Origin: Flavihumibacter fluminis
Lineage (GTDB): Bacteria; Bacteroidota; Bacteroidia; Chitinophagales; Chitinophagaceae
Length of the DNA stretch: 64,000 nucleotides
Assembly: GCF_021491375.1 (NCBI RefSeq)
Contig: NZ_JAKEVY010000002.1
Span: 496,001 to 560,000 of the forward strand
Direction of reading: 5' to 3'
Shown here: piece by piece, positions 1 through 10,151 of the stretch
How positions within the stretch are numbered: the first letter of the stretch is position 1
Layout of the letters: each line of letters begins with the position of its first letter
Notes under the pieces: model-generated
Databases searched by the model: none
Told to the model about the DNA's origin: nothing
What the model saw: only the letters and a program-made list of their open reading frames with translations
Translations under genes and position numbers: made by a program

Positions 1-1913
<1,913 letters not shown>

Positions 1914-2017
1914 GGTTCCTATTACTGGAAATTATTTTTAAATATCTTCATTATGCAGTCCAGTTATTGCAAAGCCTGCATATTGTATTGCATTTTTCAC
2001 ATATCAATCTTTCTTTC

Positions 2018-2344
2018 ATGCCTGGTTCGATCATCAGAAGCAAACGAGAACTTTTAGGAATTACCCAATTGGAAATGGCCAACAGGCTGCACCTGAGCCA
2101 AAGTGCTTATAGCCGGATAGAGAATAAACAAACGGCGCTTCGGGTAGATACTGCAAAAAAGATTGCGGCTATTCTAAATTGCCAGATGGACGACCTCCTG
2201 TCTGACTCTGTATATATCGATAACGCACATGTACTTGATAAATCGCCCGAAACAATCGACAATGCATTCCTCCTGCAAAAGATTGAAGAGCTGATAGACG
2301 CCAAGTTTTTGGAGCTAAAAGAGTGGCTGGCAGCTGGCAGATAA
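2018..2344 (+). CDS. XRE-family helix-turn-helix regulator
   Basis: This is a 108-residue DNA-binding protein. Residues 5-60 form a Cro/C1-type HTH (IIRSKRELLGITQLEMANR, then LSQSAYSRIENKQT, the recognition helix region), followed by a short acidic tail with a possible dimerising helix. The ATG at 2018 is chosen because the longer reading from 1967 adds residues that do not resemble the family, while XRE domains usually begin a few residues before the first helix. Its neighbours on both sides are secreted proteins, which gives no clue to its target. It could be an antitoxin-like regulator, but no toxin partner is adjacent. Confidence 0.8.
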   Translation: MPGSIIRSKRELLGITQLEMANRLHLSQSAYSRIENKQTALRVDTAKKIAAILNCQMDDLLSDSVYIDNAHVLDKSPETIDNAFLLQKIEELIDAKFLELKEWLAAGR

Positions 2345-2451
2345 CAAGAATTACCACCTGCCCGCGCAATTTGTATTGTTATTTACGGTTTTCGTTTTTG
2401 TATTACTTCGATATTGTGAGTTGTTTTAATTCACAGATCTTAATTTTTTTT

Positions 2452-3684
2452 ATGTTCAAAACATTGCTTGTTGCAGTTGCCCTGCTTATGAGTTGGGTTA
2501 ATCCCTCTATTGCAAATCCGGGAAAGAATATCAGAGACTTTAATGTATCACCTAAGAATGATGGAAAAACCAATACCCGCAACCTGCAAAAAGCAATCGA
2601 CTGGGCCAGTAAATATGGTGCTGCCCTCTGGGTAGAACCTTCAGATGAACCGTATGCACTGGCAAGCGGACTGATCCTTAAGAACAATGTTTCTATTATC
2701 GGTGTACACGGACCCGTACCTCGTGCTACTTCACATCCAACTAAAAAAGCACCGGTAGGCTCTGTTTTTAAAATTGAAGACGCAGAGAAACCTTTATTTA
2801 TTGTTCAATCAGCCACTCAGATCAAAGGCATCCAGTTCTGGTATGCCCACCAGGAATTAAAGGATCCGGCAAAAATTATCAAATATCCGCCCACTATACA
2901 GGTTAGCAAAACCAGTCGTACAGAAGGTGTTACCCTTACGAATCTTACGTTCTATGGTGAATACATCGCAATGGATTTTAATGCGGTTGAAGAATTTCCC
3001 TGTGAATTAATTCTGATCGAACAATGTTATGGCTACCCTTTAAGCGGTGAATTTATTCGTATTAACTTCTGTTATGATATTCCCAGATTCCTGCACTGCC
3101 ATGTTAATCCTTCCAATATGAGGCAAATGGGACTTGGGTTTTCCAAAGCCATTGTGGATGCAGTGATTCAGAACAAAACATTTGCATACAGTATCAATAA
3201 TACAGACAATGCCCAACTGATCGACCTGTTTACCTTTGCTACCTGGGGTGGGATCTATCTCGGTGATGAAAGTTATGGACAGCTCACTAATTTCAACCTC
3301 GATTGTGTAACGGTTGGTATTCACAAAGCAGGTAATAACACCAAGAACAGAAACTGGCAAATCGCACAGGGGTCAATCATCGCCAACGCCGGAACAGTAG
3401 TGGAAAACATTCATCCTATCATTGTAGAAGGGCAGGGGCATACCTCGTTTACCAATGTAGAAGCATTTAGTGGCGATAATGGTGCGCTGACCAATACCGG
3501 AGAATCCTTTGATTTTATGCAGGTGCGTGGAACGGATAAACTAACCATCTCACTATTTGGTTGTCGTATGCGCAATTATATTTCTAAGAATCCATTTACG
3601 GTGAAAAACCCGGCTGCCATTATCCAGGCAGTTGCCTGTATTGATAAGGAAGAAGAACTCTATAACACGATTATAAATCCATAG
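2452..3684 (+). CDS. Secreted right-handed beta-helix (pectate-lyase-like) protein
   Basis: The protein has 410 residues from the ATG at 2452, which puts a clean signal peptide first (MFKTLLVAVALLMSWVNPSIA). After it comes IRDFNVSPKNDGKTNTRNLQKAIDWA, the entry motif typical of GH28/pectate-lyase-like beta-helix proteins (DFGAxGDGxTDDTxAIQxA), and then repeating short beta-rich segments. No catalytic residue set of GH28 or PL families is recognisable, so enzyme activity is uncertain. It is likely exported and may bind or cleave polysaccharide. The upstream extension to 2323 overlaps the XRE gene and is hydrophobic junk, so it was rejected. Confidence 0.7.
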   Translation: MFKTLLVAVALLMSWVNPSIANPGKNIRDFNVSPKNDGKTNTRNLQKAIDWASKYGAALWVEPSDEPYALASGLILKNNVSIIGVHGPVPRATSHPTKKAPVGSVFKIEDAEKPLFIVQSATQIKGIQFWYAHQELKDPAKIIKYPPTIQVSKTSRTEGVTLTNLTFYGEYIAMDFNAVEEFPCELILIEQCYGYPLSGEFIRINFCYDIPRFLHCHVNPSNMRQMGLGFSKAIVDAVIQNKTFAYSINNTDNAQLIDLFTFATWGGIYLGDESYGQLTNFNLDCVTVGIHKAGNNTKNRNWQIAQGSIIANAGTVVENIHPIIVEGQGHTSFTNVEAFSGDNGALTNTGESFDFMQVRGTDKLTISLFGCRMRNYISKNPFTVKNPAAIIQAVACIDKEEELYNTIINP

Positions 3685-3804
3685 TTTATTCCTCAAATTC
3701 CCTGATTAATCGGGCTTATTCCCCTGTTCATTGTTTTTGACATGGACCTCCATGCTCTGCATCCTAGTTTTAACTCCTAATTGTTTACAACTAAAGAGTT
3801 AACT

Positions 3805-4548
3805 ATGAACCGGGAATTAATTTTTCTTCGCGCTTTTGCAGTGGCTACTGTGGCAGGATTGCTTTTCATCAGTACCACAGCCTTCAAAAAATTCGGCAAC
3901 CAGAAATTCGGTGAAATTGATGTGGAACGTATCAACATTGTGGAAAAGGATGGTACCGTTAAAATGATTATCACCAATGTCGATCGATTTCCAAATGGTA
4001 CTACGCAGATTAATAACCGTCCCACGAATGCCGACCGCAAAAAACGTTCAGGCATGCTGTTTTTTAATGAAGAAGGAATTGAATGCGGTGGCTTTATTTA
4101 TGATGGTAAGAAAACAGCCAATGGCCACAGCGCCGGCCTTTCCCTGACCTACGATCAATATGATGGCGACCAGGTATTCCAGCTTATTACGGAGGATTAC
4201 AAAGAGGGCGACCGGCGCTTTGTGGGTAGCAGTTTGCGGTTTAGTGATCGCCCCTCTAAGGAAAGCCAGCTGAAAACAGCTGAAATCATGAAGGAACTGG
4301 AGGAACTTCGCAAAAAAGATCCCAAAGCCAGCCAGGAAAAATACAATCAATATAGGGAAGCCGGATTGGTGGGTGATGTTCCCCGCATGATGCTGGGAAA
4401 ATCAGGTAGCGAAAGCAATGGACTCTTCCTCTTTGATAACAAGGGTATGCCAAAGGCAATGTTCTACGTGGACAAACAAAACAACGCCAAACTTGACTTT
4501 TTTGACGAAAAAGGGAATATTATTGCTTCATTCCCTGAAATGAAATAA
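3805..4548 (+). CDS. Membrane-anchored protein of unknown function, first gene of a LytS/LytTR operon
   Basis: The 247-residue product has an N-terminal hydrophobic segment (about residues 6-25, AFAVATVAGLLFISTTAF), then a soluble domain beginning QKFGEIDVERINIVEKDG with repeated short motifs of the type GxLFFNEEG, LFLFDNKG and LDFFDEKG. This looks like repeated beta-hairpins presenting NxxG turns. I recognise no named family. The gene overlaps the LytS-type kinase start by one base (TAATG at 4546-4550), so it is translationally coupled to the signalling pair. A role as a ligand-sensing or regulated envelope protein is inference from position only. Confidence 0.7.
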   Translation: MNRELIFLRAFAVATVAGLLFISTTAFKKFGNQKFGEIDVERINIVEKDGTVKMIITNVDRFPNGTTQINNRPTNADRKKRSGMLFFNEEGIECGGFIYDGKKTANGHSAGLSLTYDQYDGDQVFQLITEDYKEGDRRFVGSSLRFSDRPSKESQLKTAEIMKELEELRKKDPKASQEKYNQYREAGLVGDVPRMMLGKSGSESNGLFLFDNKGMPKAMFYVDKQNNAKLDFFDEKGNIIASFPEMK

Positions 4549-5567
4549 TGCTCCGACGAATCTATACCAACCGCTTCTTCCTGCTGTTTATTGTGCTGTT
4601 TGCTTATGCGCAATCAATTTACACAAGGATACTCGTCAGGAATGAGTTGAGTTGGTATATTTTCACTCCAGAGGGTGCTGTTTCAACCCTTTTCGATGCC
4701 CTGATCCTATTTGCCGTAATGCGGTATTTTACCGGCCTCTTTTTAAAAGGGGATGTTGTCAGGATGGTTGATTGGGTGAAACTGGCAGCATTCTCCCTGA
4801 TTACTTACCTCGCAATACTTCAGCTTATCGGTTTATTGATAGCTATTCTGTTTGGTAATGTTGAAAGAAACTTTAACCAGGAAACTTTTATCCTGTCTAG
4901 CTTCACCTACCTGTTGGATGGTTTTATTTATGGGAGTTTTTTTCTTGCCTACACCTATTATAAAAAATACAGAAGGCAGTCCGCCGAACTGGCCGATTAC
5001 AACAAGGCCTTATACGATAGCAGGATGACTCAGCTCAAGGCTCAGTTAAACCCACATTTTTTATTCAATAATCTAAATGTGCTGGACCAGCTGATTTACG
5101 AAGACAAAGAAAGGGCCTCTGAATTTCTGAATGAATTTGCTGATATTTACCGGTATGTGCTGCAGGCAGATAATCAAAAGATCGTCCCGATAGCAGAGGA
5201 GCTGCGATTTGCTGAGCAATACTATAACCTGATTGATCATAAATACGGGAAATCCTACCAGTTAATAATTGATGCACCTGATCCCGAAGGTTGTATTGTT
5301 CCCCTGACATTACAACTGCTGATTGAGAATGCTGTAAAACACAATCTGGGAACTGCAGCGGATCCGGTTCGTATCAATATTTCTATCAGTGAGGATATTG
5401 TTGTGTCAAATAATCGCAAACCAAAACGAATGGAGATGGGCACATCCGGCAAAGCATTGAAAAACCTGCGAGAGCAGTACCAGCTGCTAACGAAACAAGC
5501 AATAGAAATTGAGGAAACGGAATTACTATTTTTGGTACGGGTTCCCAAAATTCAAAGCGCTCCATGA
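4548..5567 (+). CDS. LytS-type sensor histidine kinase
   Basis: The protein has four predicted membrane helices in residues 1-140, followed by a His_kinase domain with the signature LNPHFLFNNLNVLDQL, whose phospho-acceptor His is residue 170. An ATPase N-box-like segment follows (LLIENAVKHNLG). At 339 residues it is typical of Bacteroidota YpdA/LytS kinases. It overlaps its upstream partner by one base and the downstream LytTR regulator by four bases (ATGA), which fits a cognate two-component pair. The signal sensed cannot be read from the sequence. Confidence 0.9.
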   Translation: MLRRIYTNRFFLLFIVLFAYAQSIYTRILVRNELSWYIFTPEGAVSTLFDALILFAVMRYFTGLFLKGDVVRMVDWVKLAAFSLITYLAILQLIGLLIAILFGNVERNFNQETFILSSFTYLLDGFIYGSFFLAYTYYKKYRRQSAELADYNKALYDSRMTQLKAQLNPHFLFNNLNVLDQLIYEDKERASEFLNEFADIYRYVLQADNQKIVPIAEELRFAEQYYNLIDHKYGKSYQLIIDAPDPEGCIVPLTLQLLIENAVKHNLGTAADPVRINISISEDIVVSNNRKPKRMEMGTSGKALKNLREQYQLLTKQAIEIEETELLFLVRVPKIQSAP

Positions 5568-6331
5568 TCCGAATTGCCATCATAGAAGATGAACTCCCTG
5601 CTATCCAGAAACTGAAGCGTTTCATTGCAGAATTGGAGGAACCTACGGAGGTATTGGGTGAGTTGGGCAGCATTGCTGAAGCAATTGAGTTCCTTCAATC
5701 AACCACGGTCGATTTGCTGATTTCGGATATCCAGCTGCATGATGGCACTGCCTTTGATATCTATAAGCAGGTTTCAGTTGGCTGTCCGATTATTTTTACG
5801 ACAGCCTATGATCAGTACTGGATGAACGCATTTGAAACCAATGGGATTGATTATCTCCTTAAACCCTTTTCAAAAGACAGGTTTCTTAAAGCCTGGAATA
5901 AGTTTTTACTGCTCCGCAAATCAGAAAAGGAGAAGGACATACAACTTGCCAATCTCTCCAGATTAATAGAACAGAATCTCTCCGAAAAGAAGTTTAAAAA
6001 ACGTTTCGCTGTACAAAATAATCAGCGCATCTATCTGCTGGAGGTAGATGCGATTGTTTTATTTGAGGCAAAGGATGGACTCGTGCTGGCTTTTGACAAA
6101 GAAGGCAAAAAGCATATCCTGAACTATCCAACCCTCAGAGAAGTGGAAGCACAATTGAATCCGGCTGATTTTTATCGATTAAACCGGAGTGAGTTGATTA
6201 ATAAGAACTTTATTGAAAAAGTGGAACGTTTCTCCAAAAACATTCTTGCAGTAAAACTGAAGGGGTATCCCGACTATTATAAAACCAGCCAGGCTACAAC
6301 AGCATCCTTCAGGGAATGGCTGGATCAATAA
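5564..6331 (+). CDS. LytTR-family response regulator
   Basis: An N-terminal receiver domain (residues 1-120) has the acidic pair in IIEDE, the phospho-acceptor Asp55 in LLISDIQLHDG, and the switch residues FTTAYD and LLKPF. A LytTR DNA-binding domain (about residues 145-250) follows, with typical features YLLEVDAIVLFEA, FYRLNRSELINKNFI and VKLKGYPDYYKTS. The start codon overlaps the stop of the kinase gene, so the pair is coupled. The acetyltransferase gene starts 6 nt after the stop and is probably in the same transcript. Confidence 0.92.
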   Translation: MIRIAIIEDELPAIQKLKRFIAELEEPTEVLGELGSIAEAIEFLQSTTVDLLISDIQLHDGTAFDIYKQVSVGCPIIFTTAYDQYWMNAFETNGIDYLLKPFSKDRFLKAWNKFLLLRKSEKEKDIQLANLSRLIEQNLSEKKFKKRFAVQNNQRIYLLEVDAIVLFEAKDGLVLAFDKEGKKHILNYPTLREVEAQLNPADFYRLNRSELINKNFIEKVERFSKNILAVKLKGYPDYYKTSQATTASFREWLDQ

Positions 6332-6337
6332 AATGCT

Positions 6338-6895
6338 ATGAAATCCGAAAAAGAAAAAATGATCGCCGGTGAGCTTTATGATCCTCTTGATCCACAATTG
6401 GTGGAAGATCGTATCCAGGCACGACTGCTTCTGAAAGCGCTGAATGAAAGCCGTGAAGATGATCCCGAAGCTAGAAATCGAATCCTTGCATCGCTGTTTC
6501 CAAATGCGTCTTCCGGTCTCTGGTTGCAGCCTCCATTTTATTGTGATTATGGCTACAATATTCAGATCGGCGAACGGGTCTTTTTCAATTTTAATTGTGT
6601 AGTCCTGGATGTTGCTCCTGTACGAATTGGCAACAGAACGATGTTTGGACCGAATGTTCAACTCTATGCGGCCACGCATCCGCTGAACCACATAGAAAGA
6701 AGCTCAGGACTGGAATATGGCAAACCCATTACCATTGGAGATGATGTATGGATAGGTGGGAACGTGGTGATTTGTCCGGGTGTTACAATTGGCGACCGCA
6801 GCATTATTGGAGCCGGCAGCGTGGTTACAAAAGATATTCCTTCAGACACCATCGCCGCCGGTAATCCCTGCAGAACCATTAGAACGATCGGCTAA
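6338..6895 (+). CDS. maa: Maltose/galactoside O-acetyltransferase-like (hexapeptide repeat) enzyme
   Basis: This 185-residue enzyme has the N-terminal Mac domain (MIAGELYDPLDPQLVEDR) and a left-handed beta-helix of hexapeptide repeats (IGERVFFNFNCVVLDV, IGNRTMFGPNVQLYAA, IGDDVWIGGNVVICPG, IGDRSIIGAGSVVTKD). The catalytic His lies in YAATHPLN. The family transfers acetyl from acetyl-CoA to sugar hydroxyls; the acceptor here is unknown. The gene follows the LytTR regulator by 6 nt and its last 17 nt overlap the convergent hydrolase gene. The gene symbol is by family resemblance only. Confidence 0.85.
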   Translation: MKSEKEKMIAGELYDPLDPQLVEDRIQARLLLKALNESREDDPEARNRILASLFPNASSGLWLQPPFYCDYGYNIQIGERVFFNFNCVVLDVAPVRIGNRTMFGPNVQLYAATHPLNHIERSSGLEYGKPITIGDDVWIGGNVVICPGVTIGDRSIIGAGSVVTKDIPSDTIAAGNPCRTIRTIG

Positions 6896-8276
6896 GTATC
6901 CATTCTGCTATATCCTGCAATACCACGGGTGAAATAGTTTGTTCAATGCTTCCATATTCGGAAGGAGAGCCTGTTTTTGCTTCCTGGAACAGGTGATTTA
7001 ATCCCGGATACTTTTTTATGCTCACTTTTTTGTTTCCTGCAGCCTTCAATTGTTGCTCAATTACAGATAAGTTGGCATCAGCAGGTACCTGTAAATCTTT
7101 GTCGCCATTGAGTGCCAGTACCGGGCATTTAACCTTCGATAAGGCTGGAGCCGGATCGTATTTCAAAAAGTTCAGCATCCATGGATTAAATACCTGTGCC
7201 AATTGTGTGTTGATTAAGGTTTCCTCATTCATACCTGCCGGTTTTTGTGAAGGCGGGTTCTTACTCATGAAATCCTTTAAATAAGCTCTGGCTTTTTCCT
7301 TTGCCAATTCCTCCTTTTCATTTTCTAGCAGGATAGCAAATATATTGCTGTTCACTTCCCTTGATTTAGCGATTTCTGTTTCAGGAACTCCCATTGACTT
7401 AGCAATTAATTCCTGCTGCAATAGCAGGAGGCGATCTCCGCGTAAGGCTGTGCCTGCCAGCATGATTACAAAGTCCACCTGTTTGGAGCGTGATGCCACT
7501 AAGGGGGCAACAATTCCACCTTCACTATGTCCTAATAGTCCCAGTTTTTTTTGATTGATTTCCTTTCTGGTTTGCAGATAGGCTAGAGCAGCTTCTGCAT
7601 CATCTGCAAAATCAAAAGTGGTAGCAGTTTTAAAATCGCCGGTTGAGGCGCCAACCCCGCGATCGTCATATCGCAAAACAGCAATTCCTTTTTTGGTAAG
7701 ATAATCCGCCAGTACGAGGAAGGGCTTATGTCCAAGTATTTCTTCATCCCGGTTTTGTGGACCACTGCCACTGATCAGAATTACTGCTGGAAAACTTCCC
7801 TCTTTATTGGGAAGGCTAAGTGTTCCCGCAAGTTGTATGCCTGCTTTTTTGTTTTCAAATACTACCTCTTCTGTATGATAGGGGAATGGAGGAATTGGTT
7901 CCTGCGGACGTGTATTTCGTTTTGCTTCCCCACTGTCCTGCTTAAGTATTAAGGGGAAAGTCCTTCCGGCCTGCTTAAACTCTCCTGTTATTTCATTTCC
8001 TTTCAATTCACCGCTATATTCAATGCCCGCATTGGTAATGGAAATTTTAAGCAGGGAGTTTTCGAAAATGGTACTTGTAACGGGTATGCCTTTGACACCT
8101 TGATCCGGACTATCCATGGTACTTGTATAGCCGGTTGCTGATTTACTAATGTTAAACACCACTTTTAATTTGCCAGCACCAACATCTAAAATGCCAGCCC
8201 ATTTCCCCTGTATGTCCTGTGCCTGAACAATAAAACCAGCCAGTAAAAGAGCTATTGTTAAAAGATTACTTTTCAT
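6879..8276 (-). CDS. Secreted alpha/beta hydrolase with N-terminal accessory domain
   Basis: The product has 465 residues with a signal peptide (residues 1-19, ending VQAQ). Residues about 20-125 form a lipocalin-like beta domain (GKWAGILDVGAGKLKVVF and ITGEFKQAGRTFPLIL) often found before such hydrolases. Residues 150-465 are an alpha/beta hydrolase with oxyanion segment ISGSGPQNRDE, nucleophile motif GHSEGG, acid in LNGDKDLQVP and His in YPGLNHLFQ. Family members act as acyl or peptide esterases outside the cytoplasm. It overlaps the acetyltransferase gene end by 17 nt (convergent). The substrate is unknown. Confidence 0.85.
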   Translation of the reverse strand: MKSNLLTIALLLAGFIVQAQDIQGKWAGILDVGAGKLKVVFNISKSATGYTSTMDSPDQGVKGIPVTSTIFENSLLKISITNAGIEYSGELKGNEITGEFKQAGRTFPLILKQDSGEAKRNTRPQEPIPPFPYHTEEVVFENKKAGIQLAGTLSLPNKEGSFPAVILISGSGPQNRDEEILGHKPFLVLADYLTKKGIAVLRYDDRGVGASTGDFKTATTFDFADDAEAALAYLQTRKEINQKKLGLLGHSEGGIVAPLVASRSKQVDFVIMLAGTALRGDRLLLLQQELIAKSMGVPETEIAKSREVNSNIFAILLENEKEELAKEKARAYLKDFMSKNPPSQKPAGMNEETLINTQLAQVFNPWMLNFLKYDPAPALSKVKCPVLALNGDKDLQVPADANLSVIEQQLKAAGNKKVSIKKYPGLNHLFQEAKTGSPSEYGSIEQTISPVVLQDIAEWILSRSF

Positions 8277-8396
8277 TTGACAAATTTAGGTTATACATTA
8301 CTAGGTCCTCGCCTCTCATCCATATAAAATGCCTGTCTTATAATTTGAGTTTTTGTTCCTGTGTTTAGAGGGCAACTTCGTCAGAAAATCTTATTT

Positions 8397-8834
8397 ATGT
8401 ATAAAATGGTGATTGTTGTTTCGTTGTTGGCTGTAGGGATAGTTGGCTGCTCAAGAGAAGTTGAAGTGGCTGCCAGTAGGGAAGAACCAGTGGAAACGCA
8501 AATTGAATTTTCCATTTATGCTGCAAAAGATTATTCAACTCCTGAGTATCAACAGGTAGAAGCTTCCTTAACACTCACCGCCGGTGTAATTGATATTCAA
8601 ACAGGTGCGTTTATAAAGAAATGGGATACCCTGATTACCAGGAACCTGGTGGACTTTCCAGATTTGGAACAGTCCATCACTATTGAAAAATCAATTCCGC
8701 TACGCATAAACAAGGAAAGATTACAAGTCGCTCATTCTATTCGCTATAACAACAACGGGCAGCTATCACAAACAGCCAACTTTGTAACCTTGCCTTCTGA
8801 TCAGGTACGTCACCTAAAGAAAATTGGGCTCTGA
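8397..8834 (+). CDS. Small lipoprotein of unknown function
   Basis: Starting at the ATG at 8397, this 145-residue protein begins with a lipoprotein signal (MVIVVSLLAVGIVGCSREV; lipobox Cys about residue 18) and continues as a beta-rich domain without recognisable family. The upstream GTG at 8361 would place a charged stretch before the signal and is less likely. The gene precedes the sorbosone-dehydrogenase-like gene by 16 nt and may share its transcript. Nothing more can be read about its role. Confidence 0.6.
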   Translation: MYKMVIVVSLLAVGIVGCSREVEVAASREEPVETQIEFSIYAAKDYSTPEYQQVEASLTLTAGVIDIQTGAFIKKWDTLITRNLVDFPDLEQSITIEKSIPLRINKERLQVAHSIRYNNNGQLSQTANFVTLPSDQVRHLKKIGL

Positions 8835-8850
8835 TCGGGCATGATTTTTT

Positions 8851-10140
8851 ATGAATCCGGGTATGCCAGTGTATGCCCCTAAGTTAGTATTGCTTTTTAG
8901 CGTCTTGCTCTCTGCAACTGTAGTTGCGCAGGATACCCTTCCTCCTCCTTATGCCACCCGATCGGCAATGAATTTCAGCAATGTAATCGGGTGGCAGGAA
9001 AATAATACACCCATCGCGCCAGCTGGTTTTAAGGTAAGCCGGTATGCGGATGCTTTTCAGAATCCGCGCTGGCTGTATCAGCTTCCTAATGGAGATGTAT
9101 TGGTGGCCGAATCCAATACCCCGCATGGTTTTCTGGAAAAAATTGGTGCGGCTATTGTTGGTGCCAATAAATCCAATGATATGCGCAAAAGTGCCGATAG
9201 GATTACCCTATTGCGGGATACCAATCAGGATGGCTTTCCTGATCAGCGTACTATATTTTTGGATAACCTCCATTTGCCTTTTGGTATGCTGCTGCTAAAG
9301 GGAAATTTCTATGTTGCGAATACAGATGGATTGTGGATCTATCCTTATACCGAAGGCCAGTTGATGATTACCCAACCTGGTAAAAAGATCCTTGATCTAC
9401 CGGCAGGCAAACACAACCGGCACTGGACCCGGAATATCATCACCAATAAAGAAGGAACTAAAATCTATATCGCCATTGGCTCCGGCTCCAATGTAGGTGA
9501 AAAGGGATTGGAGGAAGAAAAAGACAAAGCCCGTATCTGGGAAATTAATCCCGATGGAACTGGGCTTAAAGTCTATGCATCCGGATTGCGCAACCCAGTG
9601 GGTATGGATTGGGAGCCTCAGTCGCAGACCCTATGGGTCACCGTGAATGAGCGCGATGGCCTGGGAGATAACCTGGTGCCCGACTATTTTACTGCTGTTA
9701 AGGAAGGCGGATTTTATGGCTGGCCCTACAGTTATTTTGGCCAGCATCCGGAACCGCGTATAAAGGAAGATGAAATGGACAGTGAGTTGGTGAAAAAAGC
9801 AATTATTCCGGATATCTCTCTGGGCCCGCATACGGCCTCCCTGGGACTCGCATATTATACACATAACAAATTCCCGGAAAAGTATCGCGGCGGGGCTTTT
9901 ATTGCGCAGCATGGCTCCTGGAACCGGTCTAAACTTTCGGGGTATGCAGTAGTATTCGTACCTTTTAGAAATGGAAAGCCTTCCGGCCAGCCCGAGAAAT
10001 TTCTTACAGGATTTATTGTGGATCCTGAAAAGGATGAAGTAAGGGGCAGGCCCACCGGGATTATTGTGCTGCAAGATGGTTCACTGCTGTTAACAGACGA
10101 TACCAGCGATACCATTTGGAGAATCTCAACCGATAGCTAA
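8851..10140 (+). CDS. Secreted sorbosone/glucose dehydrogenase-like beta-propeller
   Basis: A 429-residue protein with an N-terminal signal (about residues 9-27, ending VVAQ) and a six-bladed propeller of the PQQ-dependent sugar dehydrogenase (GSDH/L-sorbosone dehydrogenase) superfamily. Typical segments are FQNPRWLYQLPNGDVLVAE, GLRNPVGMDWEP, GGFYGWPYSYFG, AFIAQHGSWNRS and GRPTGIIVLQDGSLLLTDD. Family members oxidise aldoses in the periplasm using PQQ, but many paralogues are not proven dehydrogenases. No cytochrome domain is fused. It lies 11 nt before ligD, so it may be co-transcribed with the end-joining genes, with no obvious functional link. Confidence 0.85.
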   Translation: MNPGMPVYAPKLVLLFSVLLSATVVAQDTLPPPYATRSAMNFSNVIGWQENNTPIAPAGFKVSRYADAFQNPRWLYQLPNGDVLVAESNTPHGFLEKIGAAIVGANKSNDMRKSADRITLLRDTNQDGFPDQRTIFLDNLHLPFGMLLLKGNFYVANTDGLWIYPYTEGQLMITQPGKKILDLPAGKHNRHWTRNIITNKEGTKIYIAIGSGSNVGEKGLEEEKDKARIWEINPDGTGLKVYASGLRNPVGMDWEPQSQTLWVTVNERDGLGDNLVPDYFTAVKEGGFYGWPYSYFGQHPEPRIKEDEMDSELVKKAIIPDISLGPHTASLGLAYYTHNKFPEKYRGGAFIAQHGSWNRSKLSGYAVVFVPFRNGKPSGQPEKFLTGFIVDPEKDEVRGRPTGIIVLQDGSLLLTDDTSDTIWRISTDS

Positions 10141-10151
10141 AACCTTGCGCA

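Noticed and set aside
8851-10140. Sorbosone-dehydrogenase-like gene as part of the end-joining system
   Set aside because: Only close spacing to ligD; no domain links it to DNA repair.
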